Below are positions 52,452 through 61,694 of a stretch of 64,000 nt of DNA, piece after piece. The notes beneath the pieces are model-generated. The model was given only the letters and a program-made list of their open reading frames with translations, searched no databases and was not told where the DNA came from. This stretch comes from RHLJ01 sp040222455. Lineage in GTDB: Bacteria > Bacteroidota > Rhodothermia > Balneolales > Balneolaceae. Each line of letters opens with the position of its first letter. The first letter of the stretch is position 1. The DNA lies in assembly GCA_040222455.1 (NCBI GenBank), contig JAVKDD010000001.1, positions 67,353-131,352 on the forward strand. The letters run 5' to 3'. The position numbers and the translations under genes were made by a program.

Positions 52452-53528
52452 TTACTTTTTTCTACTTTGTTTTTCTTGGATAATACTCTTGTAAAGCTTC
52501 CCCATTTTTTTGTCCTTAGCGCGTCTCTCGTGTGTTGTTCTTGAAAAGTGAGCCTGTTCACGTTTTAGTTTGTGATAGTTGTTAAACAAATCCAAGTTAA
52601 GGGTATTGTTTTCTAATGCTTCTAAAACAGCGCAGCCTAACTCTTCGGTGTGAGTGCAATCGCTAAATTTACATTCAATAGAAAGCGAATCTATTTGGTC
52701 AAAAGTCTCCTTTAATCCCTCCGATTCGTTTGCAATGCCAAGTTCTCGCATTCCAGGTGTATCAATGATAACGCCTCCTTGTGGTAACATTAGCAATTCC
52801 CGATGGCTGGTTGTATGCCTTCCTTTGTTGTTACTCTCGCTTACTTTGTTAACCTCCATTTTCGAAGAATGAAGCAGGTTATTGGAAAGAGATGATTTTC
52901 CGACTCCCGATGAGCCAAGAATACAGTACGTAGTTCCAGATTCTAGATGAGAAGTAAGTTCATCATAGCCAGACTCAGTTTCATTGCTTATTGCCAAAAC
53001 GGTAATCTTAGGTTGTCGTAGTTGTATAGATTGAATTAGTTTTTCAAGTTCAGTTCTTGAGATTAAATCGATTTTACTAAGTAATACGATGGCTTCAATC
53101 GAGGAAGCATTGCAAATGGCCAGGTATCGTTCCAGTCGGTTTAGATTAAAGTCATGTCCCACTGCTTGCATAATAAAAGCTACATCTACATTGGAGGCTA
53201 TCGGTTGTTTTTGCCCAGATTTCCCAACCTCTTGACGCTCTAATAATGAAAATCTAGGTAGAACCCCAACAATAATTGCAGTTTCATCATCATAAACAGA
53301 GAGTTTTACCCAGTCTCCAACTGTAGGAAAGTCAGATCTCGATTCAGCAGAAAATCTCAGATTGCCAGTTATTTCGGCATTAAAAGCACCTTCAATAGTT
53401 TGAACTATATAACGCTCTTTGTGTTCAACTACTACTCTCCCTAATTCAAATCCATCTAAGGACTCATTCTTAAGAGTAGTTTCTGTAATACTGTTAAATC
53501 CTAAATCTTCTAAGGTCATTTTACTCAT
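52452..53528 (-). CDS. rsgA: Ribosome small-subunit-dependent GTPase A
   Basis: A 358-residue circularly permuted GTPase that helps 30S ribosome maturation. An N-terminal OB-fold at about 25-110 ends near LPRFSLLERQEVGKSG. The G4 motif LLSKIDLI comes before the G1 P-loop ILGSSGVGKSSLSNNLL, followed by GGVIIDTPGMRELGI (G3). The C-terminal zinc finger has C-x-F-S-D-C-x-H and GCAVLEAL. The start is an ATG with a second ATG three codons later (MSKMTLEDLG). Normal length and motif order. Confidence 0.94.
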   Translation of the reverse strand: MSKMTLEDLGFNSITETTLKNESLDGFELGRVVVEHKERYIVQTIEGAFNAEITGNLRFSAESRSDFPTVGDWVKLSVYDDETAIIVGVLPRFSLLERQEVGKSGQKQPIASNVDVAFIMQAVGHDFNLNRLERYLAICNASSIEAIVLLSKIDLISRTELEKLIQSIQLRQPKITVLAISNETESGYDELTSHLESGTTYCILGSSGVGKSSLSNNLLHSSKMEVNKVSESNNKGRHTTSHRELLMLPQGGVIIDTPGMRELGIANESEGLKETFDQIDSLSIECKFSDCTHTEELGCAVLEALENNTLNLDLFNNYHKLKREQAHFSRTTHERRAKDKKMGKLYKSIIQEKQSRKK

Positions 53529-53653
53529 TTTGTTAAACCAAGATAATTAATACTTAAAAATAAAGGCCTCAAAAGATTTAAGCATTTCATAATCATACTT
53601 TGTTTGAAATAGCTGTATATTTAAGGCTTCGAATTTTTCATTCATAACAAATA

Positions 53654-55474
53654 ATGTCACAAGAATTAAGAAATATAGCCATCATCGCCCACGTAGATCA
53701 TGGTAAAACTACGTTAGTAGATCAAATCCTAAAACAAAGTGGGACGTTTAGAGAGAACCAAGAAGTAGAGGAAAGAGTAATGGATTCTGGTGATCTCGAG
53801 AAAGAGCGCGGAATTACAATTAGCTCAAAAAATACAGCGGTAGACTGGAAGGGAACTAAGATTAACATTGTCGATACTCCTGGTCACGCCGATTTTGGGG
53901 GAGAAGTAGAACGAATTTTGAAAATGGTGAATGGGGTTATTCTTTTGGTAGATGCTGCTGAAGGACCACTTCCTCAAACCAAATTCGTACTTCGTAAATC
54001 ACTTAGTTTGGGCTATAAGCCAATAGTATTGATTAATAAAATTGATCGTGGAGACGCTCGCCCCGATGCTGTTCTTGATGAAGTATTCGATCTATTTGTA
54101 ATGCTTGATGCTAGTAACGAACAACTAGACTTTCCGGTATTATATGCTGCTGCTCGAGATGGATATGCAAAAGAAGACCTAGAAGGAGAGAATGTAGATT
54201 TATCTCCGTTGATGGATAAAATTGTTGAACATGTTCCAGCACCATCACAACCGGTTGATGAAGATTTTAAAATGTTGGTGAGTAGTATCGACTGGAACGA
54301 CTATGTAGGTCGTATTGCAGTTGGGCGCATTGAGCAAGGAACCATTAAACTTAACCAGGAAGTGGCGTTGGTAAGTGGAAAAGGTGGGATTAAGATGAAG
54401 GGACGTGCAACTAAATTATTTACCTTTAAAGGGCTTCAAAGAGAACCCGTTGAAGAAGCTTATGCAGGTGATATTGTCGCATTAGCGGGTTACGATTCTG
54501 TGAACATCGGAGATACACTAACGGTTGCTTCCGATCCAACTCCGCTTGAGTATGTTGATTTAGACAAACCTACCATTGCAATGTATTTCAGAGTTAATAA
54601 CTCTCCTTTTGCCGGGCTGGAAGGTAAGTTTGTAACCTCAAATCAAATTAAAGATCGGTTAGAAAGAGAAGTTAGAACAAATGTTGCAATGCAGGTAAAA
54701 GCGACTGATAGCCCAGATGTATTTAAAGTTTCTGGGCGTGGCGAACTCCAAATGGCAATTTTGATTGAAACAATGAGACGTGAAGGGTTTGAGTTTTCTG
54801 TATCAAGACCTGAGGTTTTATTTCAAGAGGTTGATGGGGATGTTCATGAGCCTTTTGAAGAAGTAATTGTTGATGTACTTACTGATTACAGTAATAAAGT
54901 GATTGATAATCTTCAAAAGAGAAAAGGGATCATGCAAGGCATGAGCCAAGAAGGAGAAAATAACAGAATTGAATTTCGTGTTCCTTCTCGTGGTTTAATT
55001 GGTTTTAGAGGTGAGATGTTGACTGAAACCCGTGGAACCGGAATTATGCACCAACAGTTTGATGGTTATGAAGCATATGCAGGTGAAATCCCAGGAAGAA
55101 CCCGCGGCGCACTTATTGCATTGGAAAAAGGTGATGTTACTGGCTATGCTTTAGAAGGTGTTCAGGATAGAGGAACATTTTTTGTTGAACCAGGCGATTC
55201 TGTTTATATGGGAATGGTTGTAGGAAATAACAACCGTAGTGATGATATGGTTGTAAATGTGGCAAAGAAAAAAGCTCTAACCAACCATCGTGCTTCAATT
55301 ACTGCTGATGCAATCAAAATTTCTCAAGCAAAAAAAATGAGCTTGGAAGAATGTATTGAGTTTATTGCCAACGACGAACTTCTTGAAGTGACTCCACAAA
55401 GTCTAAGAATCCGTAAGAAATTCCTAGAACATAACGAGCGTAAGCGCGAAGAGAAGAAGAAAGCTACGGTATAA
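53654..55474 (+). CDS. typA: Translational GTPase TypA/BipA
   Basis: A 606-residue ribosome-binding GTPase important in stress and cold growth. The G1 motif is IAHVDHGKTTLVDQIL at residues 9-24, G3 is DTPGHADFGGEVERI and G4 is LINKIDRGDARP. The EF-G-like domains III and V show VSGRGELQMAILIETMRREG and VPSRGLIGFRGEMLTETRGT. The BipA-specific C-terminal domain contains YMGMVVGNNNRSDDMVVN. Length is normal. It is divergent from rsgA and followed by a terminator at 55498. Confidence 0.96.
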   Translation: MSQELRNIAIIAHVDHGKTTLVDQILKQSGTFRENQEVEERVMDSGDLEKERGITISSKNTAVDWKGTKINIVDTPGHADFGGEVERILKMVNGVILLVDAAEGPLPQTKFVLRKSLSLGYKPIVLINKIDRGDARPDAVLDEVFDLFVMLDASNEQLDFPVLYAAARDGYAKEDLEGENVDLSPLMDKIVEHVPAPSQPVDEDFKMLVSSIDWNDYVGRIAVGRIEQGTIKLNQEVALVSGKGGIKMKGRATKLFTFKGLQREPVEEAYAGDIVALAGYDSVNIGDTLTVASDPTPLEYVDLDKPTIAMYFRVNNSPFAGLEGKFVTSNQIKDRLEREVRTNVAMQVKATDSPDVFKVSGRGELQMAILIETMRREGFEFSVSRPEVLFQEVDGDVHEPFEEVIVDVLTDYSNKVIDNLQKRKGIMQGMSQEGENNRIEFRVPSRGLIGFRGEMLTETRGTGIMHQQFDGYEAYAGEIPGRTRGALIALEKGDVTGYALEGVQDRGTFFVEPGDSVYMGMVVGNNNRSDDMVVNVAKKKALTNHRASITADAIKISQAKKMSLEECIEFIANDELLEVTPQSLRIRKKFLEHNERKREEKKKATV

Positions 55475-55497
55475 TTTTTTTTCTATGCTTAAGAAAT

Positions 55498-55535
55498 AAG
55501 CTCTGATATCAAATAGATGTCAGGGCTTTATTTTT
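55498..55535 (+). terminator. Intrinsic terminator after typA
   Basis: AAGCTCTGA at 55498-55506 pairs with TCAGGGCTT at 55520-55528, nine pairs with one T-G wobble and a 13-base loop. A T-rich tract (TATTTTT) follows. It lies between typA and the convergent barrel-protein gene. Confidence 0.75.
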
Positions 55536-55553
55536 GACTTGATGTTTTCGATC

Positions 55554-58364
55554 CTAAAATGATACCTGAACAAAAAACTCAAAGTTTGAAGATGGATTTC
55601 CTGAAAATGCATCAGGTAAAAAGCTTTGTCGAATAGTAAAGCTCATTGGGAGCACATTTAACATAATGTTGTCAAAAGTGAGCTCTGCACCATAGGATTC
55701 TTGTGTAATTGAATTTGTTGCAAAACTTATATTGGATTCGGCAACATCATAAAAAATATTAGCACGAATACGTTTAAAATAAGCGAAGTTAAAGAACCCC
55801 CAATCTGGGTAAAATAATGGAAGCCTATAGTTGAAAGAAAATCGGGAGATTTCTTCATTAGAAAAATAATTATATCCTCTGGCATAGTTAAAAAAATCAG
55901 CGAATTGATATTCGTTCGTTAATAATTCTTTTTGATATTCACCTTCAATAAGTACCCCGTGGTTCACGAATAAACCAGGAAAATAAAGCCCCCCTAGAAT
56001 ATTAATCCTTTCGCCTTCAACTTTATTTAATGAGGTAGCATATTTTGCGAATAGGTATTGGCCAAACCGTGATTGAATGTTTTGATTAGCACGACGGTGA
56101 AGATTGAAAATCCTAACTTCAGGTTCCCAGGAAAGTGGATTCTCCAGATTCGCAGCATTTGTGTAATACTGCACAAAATCAGATTCTATTGTAAGTCCTG
56201 TAGTATAATTCCCATTTTGCCAGGTTAGTGGAATTGCAAACCCTGCTGTAAAGCTACGTTGTGTAAACTCATTTAATAGAAAGCTAGTTTGAGAAATCAG
56301 TGGATCATAAAAAATGAAACTTCGCTCTGTAATGGTAGTCCCTAAACTTAACACAGCGAAATATTTTGAATACGCTAAAGTTCCTGACAAACTAAAAGTA
56401 CCTTCATTATGATTGATTCCACCAAAGATGTTCCCAGATAAATCATTCAATATATTACTAAAACCAAGGCTAAGTCCGGTAATGCTGGTGCCGCTTTGTA
56501 TTCCCCAGGTATGAAACTTAGTTCCATTAAGAATTCCCTTGTAGCCTTTAACCTCGAACTCTTCCATTGGGATATGGTCGAGTATGTTACCTTCATTCTC
56601 ACTTAATGTAAGATTAAACTGTTCCATGTTTACAGGCTCTTGAATTGAAATCAAGGTATCAATAGCGCTGGAAAGCTGTAAAGAACTCAGAGTATATCCT
56701 TTTTCGGTAAACTCACTCATTACTAAGTTTTTACCATTGGGTGAAATTTCAGGTTGATAAGCCCCAATTTTTGAGGATGTGAGTTGGAAAATTTTCCGGT
56801 CTCCTTTTAAACTCACCCAAAAAATATTATCAATCCCAGTATATGAGGCAGAAAAGAAAACAGCATCTTCACCCATAGAAAAATTACCGATTGCATGATG
56901 AGTCCAATCGATTAGTTGAATTCGTTCATTAGTACTAAGGTTCATTTTAAAAAGAGCTAGTTCGCTATCTCGTTTTGCTAAAAAAATGATGGAGGTACCA
57001 TCTTTTGACCATTGGGGATAGGAAACGAAGTCATTTTCTGGGTTTGGAAGTTTGCTAAGAATTTCACCAGATTCAGAATTTAGGATTATAATTCTATGGT
57101 TCAACATCTCATCAGATTCTATTGCAACAATTTTAGTACCATCGTTCGAGAAATGTGGTGAGAATAGTTTCGATCTATGAACGACGACCTTCTTTTGCAG
57201 GGTATTTAAGTCGAATGTAACCAAGCGGCTATAATTTCGGTTTGACCAACGAGGGTCTTTTTCAAATTCTGTCCATGCTAATTTTCCATTATTCTCAGAA
57301 AGAAAAGTATCTGTCGACGAACCAACAGTGGTGAGGCGTTTATTTTTTCCATTTTTTAATTGGTAGATGGAAGCAGTTCTTTGATAGCTAGAAGAAACAT
57401 AGACTAAACTCTCATCATCTAAAAAATGTGCATACTGATTATGTGTAACTATCTTAGAATTCTTTGGAGTGAGAATAGTATGAGAAGTTAGATCAAGGCC
57501 ATCAATTTCAGTTGTCCAACGTGTTTTAAGCTCATGGTAGGATTTACGATACATTTCAGGCGCCCTCATTCCTGTATGTTTGTTCATAGCACTTGAAAAC
57601 GGGTAAAACCCATATCTATATGCACCTGCATCAGCTAGAACATTCTTCCAAACGGTTGTCCCAAAATGGTTTCTCCCGTAATTCATAATAGCGTAACCAA
57701 GAGGGTAGTGAGAAGGTACTAAGTCTTTGTAAGACCCATTTCGGGCTTTCATATAGGAATAGTCAATATCTTTCAGAAGAAGTGATCGCTGTTCTTTAAA
57801 GAATTCAGGTGTTCGACCTCTTCCTGCAGAGCTAAGTACCGTTTCCGAAACAACAGCATCTCCTTCAAAATACCAATTTGGGATACTTAGATTCATCGCT
57901 ACAGTCCAGCCAGGTTGTCCAGAAATAAAATGAAATAACTTAGTTATTCCTCTATTGGCATTGGAATACTGTAAAGCATGTTGATATTCATGAATAGCTA
58001 AGCCATCAAGAAAATTTATTGATCCAAGCGCATGATTATTCTGAAACGGAGTTGCAAAAAATTCACTTCGATAAGGGTTGAGTGCTACAAATCCATTACT
58101 AATTACCTGATTAGTTTGAAGTACTAAATCAATTTTTTTTGTTTTTGAGCCTACCGTTTCAAGGTGTTCTTTTTTTATGTAATTGATGAGACGAGTAATA
58201 CGTTTTGCTTCTGTACTTTGACCTTCAGGAAAAATTACTCGTACATTTTCTGTATCAATTTGTAGCCATCTCACAGAGGGTGGATGCCCTCCAAAATTCT
58301 GAGCGAAGATTACATTTTGGGATACAAATACCATAATCCCAGTAAAAATAATTTTTAAGATCAT
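55554..58364 (-). CDS. HExxH peptidase-like, PD40 propeller and outer-membrane barrel protein
   Basis: A 936-residue envelope protein. A signal peptide ends at VIFAQ near residue 22. The first 250 residues look like a gluzincin metallopeptidase (peptidase MA-like). The zinc motif is H125-E-Y-Q-H129 in GLAIHEYQHALQYS, and a likely third ligand is Glu167 in WYFEGDAVVSE. Residues about 300-570 hold TolB/PD40-like blades (YPQWSKDGTSIIFLAKRD, PEISPNGKNLVMSEF). The C-terminal 330 residues alternate in the way of a beta barrel (SFNYRLPLFYPDWGFFNFAY) and end in FEFFVQVSF, an outer-membrane-type terminal strand. The substrate is unknown; it probably acts at the outer membrane. Confidence 0.78.
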   Translation of the reverse strand: MILKIIFTGIMVFVSQNVIFAQNFGGHPPSVRWLQIDTENVRVIFPEGQSTEAKRITRLINYIKKEHLETVGSKTKKIDLVLQTNQVISNGFVALNPYRSEFFATPFQNNHALGSINFLDGLAIHEYQHALQYSNANRGITKLFHFISGQPGWTVAMNLSIPNWYFEGDAVVSETVLSSAGRGRTPEFFKEQRSLLLKDIDYSYMKARNGSYKDLVPSHYPLGYAIMNYGRNHFGTTVWKNVLADAGAYRYGFYPFSSAMNKHTGMRAPEMYRKSYHELKTRWTTEIDGLDLTSHTILTPKNSKIVTHNQYAHFLDDESLVYVSSSYQRTASIYQLKNGKNKRLTTVGSSTDTFLSENNGKLAWTEFEKDPRWSNRNYSRLVTFDLNTLQKKVVVHRSKLFSPHFSNDGTKIVAIESDEMLNHRIIILNSESGEILSKLPNPENDFVSYPQWSKDGTSIIFLAKRDSELALFKMNLSTNERIQLIDWTHHAIGNFSMGEDAVFFSASYTGIDNIFWVSLKGDRKIFQLTSSKIGAYQPEISPNGKNLVMSEFTEKGYTLSSLQLSSAIDTLISIQEPVNMEQFNLTLSENEGNILDHIPMEEFEVKGYKGILNGTKFHTWGIQSGTSITGLSLGFSNILNDLSGNIFGGINHNEGTFSLSGTLAYSKYFAVLSLGTTITERSFIFYDPLISQTSFLLNEFTQRSFTAGFAIPLTWQNGNYTTGLTIESDFVQYYTNAANLENPLSWEPEVRIFNLHRRANQNIQSRFGQYLFAKYATSLNKVEGERINILGGLYFPGLFVNHGVLIEGEYQKELLTNEYQFADFFNYARGYNYFSNEEISRFSFNYRLPLFYPDWGFFNFAYFKRIRANIFYDVAESNISFATNSITQESYGAELTFDNIMLNVLPMSFTIRQSFLPDAFSGNPSSNFEFFVQVSF

Positions 58365-58549
58365 AAAAAATTAGCTTACCAATTATCAAGAATAAAAAAG
58401 TATAGTAACAAAAATCGGAAAGAGTAGGATGAGAAAGTATTTTAAAATTATAAGCTAAGTAGCTATTTACAATTGTTTCAGATTCAAGCAGATTCAATAT
58501 CTCTATATTTGGGAGTTTTTACGCGGTTAAAGGATATTTTGAGAGTTGT

Positions 58550-60619
58550 TTATCCCATTCCATAAAAACGAGCCTTTTCTTTAAAATAAGGTTCAAATAT
58601 TTTTTTTAATGGATAATTTTCAGAGAGATTTAAATCAGCATCTTTTACTATCAATTCAATAGCTTTTTCTTTGGCTTGAGCCAGAATAAATTGGTCTTCA
58701 ACAATATCGGCTACTTTAAAATCAGGTAACCCACTTTGTTTTGTGCCCAGAAAATCTCCTGGACCACGAAGTTTGAGATCAGCTTCAGCAATTTTAAAAC
58801 CATCGTTGGTTTCTTCCATAGTTTTGAGTCGGAATGCTCCCGCTTTGCTAACTTTCACATCGGGCATCAGAATACAATAACTCTGGCGATCACCTCTTCC
58901 AATTCTTCCACGAAGCTGATGAAGTTGAGACAAACCAAAGCGTTCAGCATGTTCAATAATCATGATGGAAGCATTAGGAACATCAACACCTACTTCAATT
59001 ACGGTAGTAGAAACTAAAATCTGAAGTTCATTTTTTATAAATGCTTTCATTACTTCGTCTTTTTCTTCAGATCTCATTCTTCCGTGTAATAAACCCACAT
59101 TAAATTCTGGAAACCTGGTTTTAATCTTTTCAAACCCTGCCGTAGCGTCTTTTAAATCTAAAGCCTCAGATTCTTCTATCAACGGATATATAACATATAC
59201 TTGTCCACCATCTTCAACTTCTGTTCGAACAAACGAAAAAACGTCTTCACGTTTCTTTTGGCTTCGAATAGCTGTTCGGATCGGTTTTCTACCAGCGGGC
59301 AAATCTTTGATTATAGAGATATCTAAATCAGCATAAACGGTCATTGCTAAAGAGCGGGGAATGGGAGTCGCGCTCATCACTAAAATATGAGGATGTTCCC
59401 CTTTGTTTAATAATTCGGCTCGTTGCTTAACCCCAAAACGATGTTGTTCATCAATCACAGCAAGCCCAAGTTTATGAAATTTGATTTCTTTTTGAATGAC
59501 AGCATGCGTACCTACAACTATCTGACAATTACCACCTTCAATATCGGTGAGTACATCCCGGCGCAATGCTGTTTTTTGTCCTCCAACTAATAAACGGATA
59601 TTTATGTCCAGCTCTTTAAGATGATCAGAGAGAGTTCGAAAATGCTGTTCGGCAAGAATCTCAGTCGGTGCAACAAATGCAGCCTGAAATCCATTATCCA
59701 GCGCCATTAATATAGCTCCTATTGCAACAATTGTTTTTCCAGCACCAACATCTCCTTGAATCAATCTATTCATTTGTCGGCCTGAGCGCACATCTCTTTT
59801 AATATCTGATAGTGAACTCTTTTGCCCCTTGGTTAATATAAATGGAAGAAATTCTTTAAAGTATTTAGATGTGAAATTACCCAGCTCGGAAAAAAGGTGT
59901 CCTGATTTTCGTTCTTCAATAGTATGGTGAATCTTCTCCATGCTTAATTCAAACAAGAAAAGTTCTTCAAACTTAAACCGTTCAAGAGCTTTTTTATGCT
60001 CACCATGATTTTCTGGAAAGTGGATCATTTGGTAAGCTTCTTTCCTTAGGGGAAGTTTAAGTTCTTTCAATATTGATAAGGGAATAAATTCAAGGAGTTC
60101 AGTTTGCTCCAGAATTGAATGAATCCAGGACTGAAACAAACTGCTCGTAATTCTGGATTTACTTATTTCTTTGCTGCTAGGATAAATGGGCATTATTCGT
60201 GAAAAAGCATCTAAATCTCCTTCATCAGCAATCTTATCAACTTCAGGATGGGCAATGGTAATGTTCTTCCCGTACCTTTTTGCTGCACCAAAAAAAGCGA
60301 CAACTTCTCCTTCTTTAAATATTCTCTTAAAATAAGAAGCGCCTCTAAACCAAACTCCTTTTAAACTTCCACTTTCATCCTTGATAGTAACTTCAAGTCT
60401 TTTCTTTTTCCCAAATCCGACTTCATCAATAGAAGTAACTATTCCTGATACGGTAATCTCTTCTCCAGAACCCATTAAATGAGCAATTTTCTGAACATTT
60501 GTACGATCAAGATAACGGCGTGGGAAAAAGTTCAGGAAATCAATTAAAGATACAATGCCTTCTTTTGCTAAAGCATCGAGTCTTTTTGTACTTAAATTTT
60601 GTAAAGAAGATATATTCAA
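58550..60619 (-). CDS. recG: ATP-dependent DNA helicase RecG
   Basis: A 689-residue RecG, which remodels stalled replication forks and Holliday junctions. The N-terminal wedge/OB region has FLNFFPRRYLDRTNV and GVWFRGASYFKRIFKEGEVV. Motif I is LIQGDVGAGKTIVAIGAIL, motif II is VIDEQHRFGVKQR, and motif III is VMSATPIPRSLAMTVY. The TRG region shows TVIEVGVDVPNASIMIIEHA, FGLSQLHQLRGRIGRGD and GPGDFLGTKQSGLPDF. The length is normal. The gene faces away from rpsL and its start lies 190 bases from it. Confidence 0.95.
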   Translation of the reverse strand: MNISSLQNLSTKRLDALAKEGIVSLIDFLNFFPRRYLDRTNVQKIAHLMGSGEEITVSGIVTSIDEVGFGKKKRLEVTIKDESGSLKGVWFRGASYFKRIFKEGEVVAFFGAAKRYGKNITIAHPEVDKIADEGDLDAFSRIMPIYPSSKEISKSRITSSLFQSWIHSILEQTELLEFIPLSILKELKLPLRKEAYQMIHFPENHGEHKKALERFKFEELFLFELSMEKIHHTIEERKSGHLFSELGNFTSKYFKEFLPFILTKGQKSSLSDIKRDVRSGRQMNRLIQGDVGAGKTIVAIGAILMALDNGFQAAFVAPTEILAEQHFRTLSDHLKELDINIRLLVGGQKTALRRDVLTDIEGGNCQIVVGTHAVIQKEIKFHKLGLAVIDEQHRFGVKQRAELLNKGEHPHILVMSATPIPRSLAMTVYADLDISIIKDLPAGRKPIRTAIRSQKKREDVFSFVRTEVEDGGQVYVIYPLIEESEALDLKDATAGFEKIKTRFPEFNVGLLHGRMRSEEKDEVMKAFIKNELQILVSTTVIEVGVDVPNASIMIIEHAERFGLSQLHQLRGRIGRGDRQSYCILMPDVKVSKAGAFRLKTMEETNDGFKIAEADLKLRGPGDFLGTKQSGLPDFKVADIVEDQFILAQAKEKAIELIVKDADLNLSENYPLKKIFEPYFKEKARFYGMG

Positions 60620-60736
60620 TTGATATAAAGTTATATATCGGTTAATATTTAATACACTTAATTAAATAAGGTTTTTAATTTAAATGAAGCGTTTATACGA
60701 TTTTTGTAAACGAAGTGAATAATAAATAAGATTTAT

Positions 60737-60769
60737 TTTGCATAAAGATTCTAAACTTTCCTATATTTG
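60737..60769 (+). promoter_or_regulatory. Bacteroidota-type promoter of the str operon
   Basis: TTTG at 60737-60740 and TATATTTG at 60762-60769 with 21 bases between them fit the TTTG-N~20-TAnnTTTG promoter pattern. The start site would be near 60775, about 35 bases before the rpsL GTG. Confidence 0.7.
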
Positions 60770-60809
60770 CAAGCTCTCGATTTGATGGCAATAACCAAAT
60801 TATTGAACA

Positions 60810-61184
60810 GTGCCAACTATACAACAACTTATTAGAAAAGGTAGAAAAAGTAAGATACGTAAAACAACTGCTCCGGCAATGCAAAGTTGCCCGCAGAAAC
60901 GTGGAGTTTGTACTCGTGTTTATACTACTACACCAAAGAAGCCGAACTCAGCACTTCGTAAAGTAGCTCGTGTTCGTTTAACAAATGGGATTGAAGTTAC
61001 TGCTTATATCCCTGGAGAAGGTCATAACCTACAAGAGCACAGTATTGTATTAATACGTGGGGGTAGAGTTAAAGATTTACCTGGAGTTCGTTACCACATC
61101 ATTCGTGGTACGCTTGATACTGCAGGTGTTGATGGGCGTACACAAAGCAGAAGCTTGTACGGTACCAAACGACCAAAAGCGTAA
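60810..61184 (+). CDS. rpsL: 30S ribosomal protein S12
   Basis: A 124-residue S12, part of the decoding centre. The start is GTG at 60810; the protein begins MPTIQQLIRKGRK. The streptomycin-sensitive lysines are both present (TTTPKKPNSALRKVARV and GGRVKDLPGVRYH), so the sequence is the ordinary wild type. The Asp after that second lysine, a known methylthiolation site, is present. It opens the str operon and is followed by rpsG 27 bases later. Confidence 0.98.
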   Translation: MPTIQQLIRKGRKSKIRKTTAPAMQSCPQKRGVCTRVYTTTPKKPNSALRKVARVRLTNGIEVTAYIPGEGHNLQEHSIVLIRGGRVKDLPGVRYHIIRGTLDTAGVDGRTQSRSLYGTKRPKA

Positions 61185-61211
61185 CCATTAAAGATTTTAG
61201 ATTAATCGAGT

Positions 61212-61679
61212 ATGCGTAGAAGAAAAGCAGAAAAACGAGACGTACAACCTGATCCGATATTTGCGGATAAAATGATTACGCGTTTCGTTAACAATTTGAT
61301 GAAAGACGGTAAGAAAAACGTTGCCCGTAAAATTGTTTACCAAGCATTCGAAATTATTGAAGAAAGAACAGGCGAAACCGGAATTGATATTTTCCGTTCA
61401 GCGCTTCAAAACTCAACTCCAGTGGTTGAAGTAAAATCACGCCGAGTTGGTGGTGCTACTTATCAGGTTCCAGTTGAAGTTCGTCAAGAACGTGGAACTG
61501 CATTAGGTATGCGATGGATTTTGAAAGCTGCCCGTTCAAGAAACGACAAATCTATGTCGCTTCGTTTATCCCGCGAATTAATTGATGCTTCAAAAAATGA
61601 AGGTGGTGCTGTTCGTAAGAAAGACGAAACACATCGTATGGCTGAAGCCAACAAAGCATTTGCTCATTTTAGATTTTAA
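61212..61679 (+). CDS. rpsG: 30S ribosomal protein S7
   Basis: A 155-residue S7 that organises the 16S rRNA 3' major domain. Family motifs are MRRRKAEKRDVQPDPIFADK, VTRFVNNLM-like KMITRFVNNLMKDGKKNVA, and EVKSRRVGGATYQVPVEV. The basic C-terminal half ends MAEANKAFAHFRF, the usual bacterial ending. It lies between rpsL and fusA in the conserved str order. Confidence 0.98.
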   Translation: MRRRKAEKRDVQPDPIFADKMITRFVNNLMKDGKKNVARKIVYQAFEIIEERTGETGIDIFRSALQNSTPVVEVKSRRVGGATYQVPVEVRQERGTALGMRWILKAARSRNDKSMSLRLSRELIDASKNEGGAVRKKDETHRMAEANKAFAHFRF

Positions 61680-61694
61680 AAATTACTATAAAAC

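Noticed and set aside
53599..53623. Bacteroidota promoter for typA (TTTG and TATATTTA)
   Set aside because: The -7 element ends in A instead of G and the spacing to TTTG is only 13 bases, so the match is weak.
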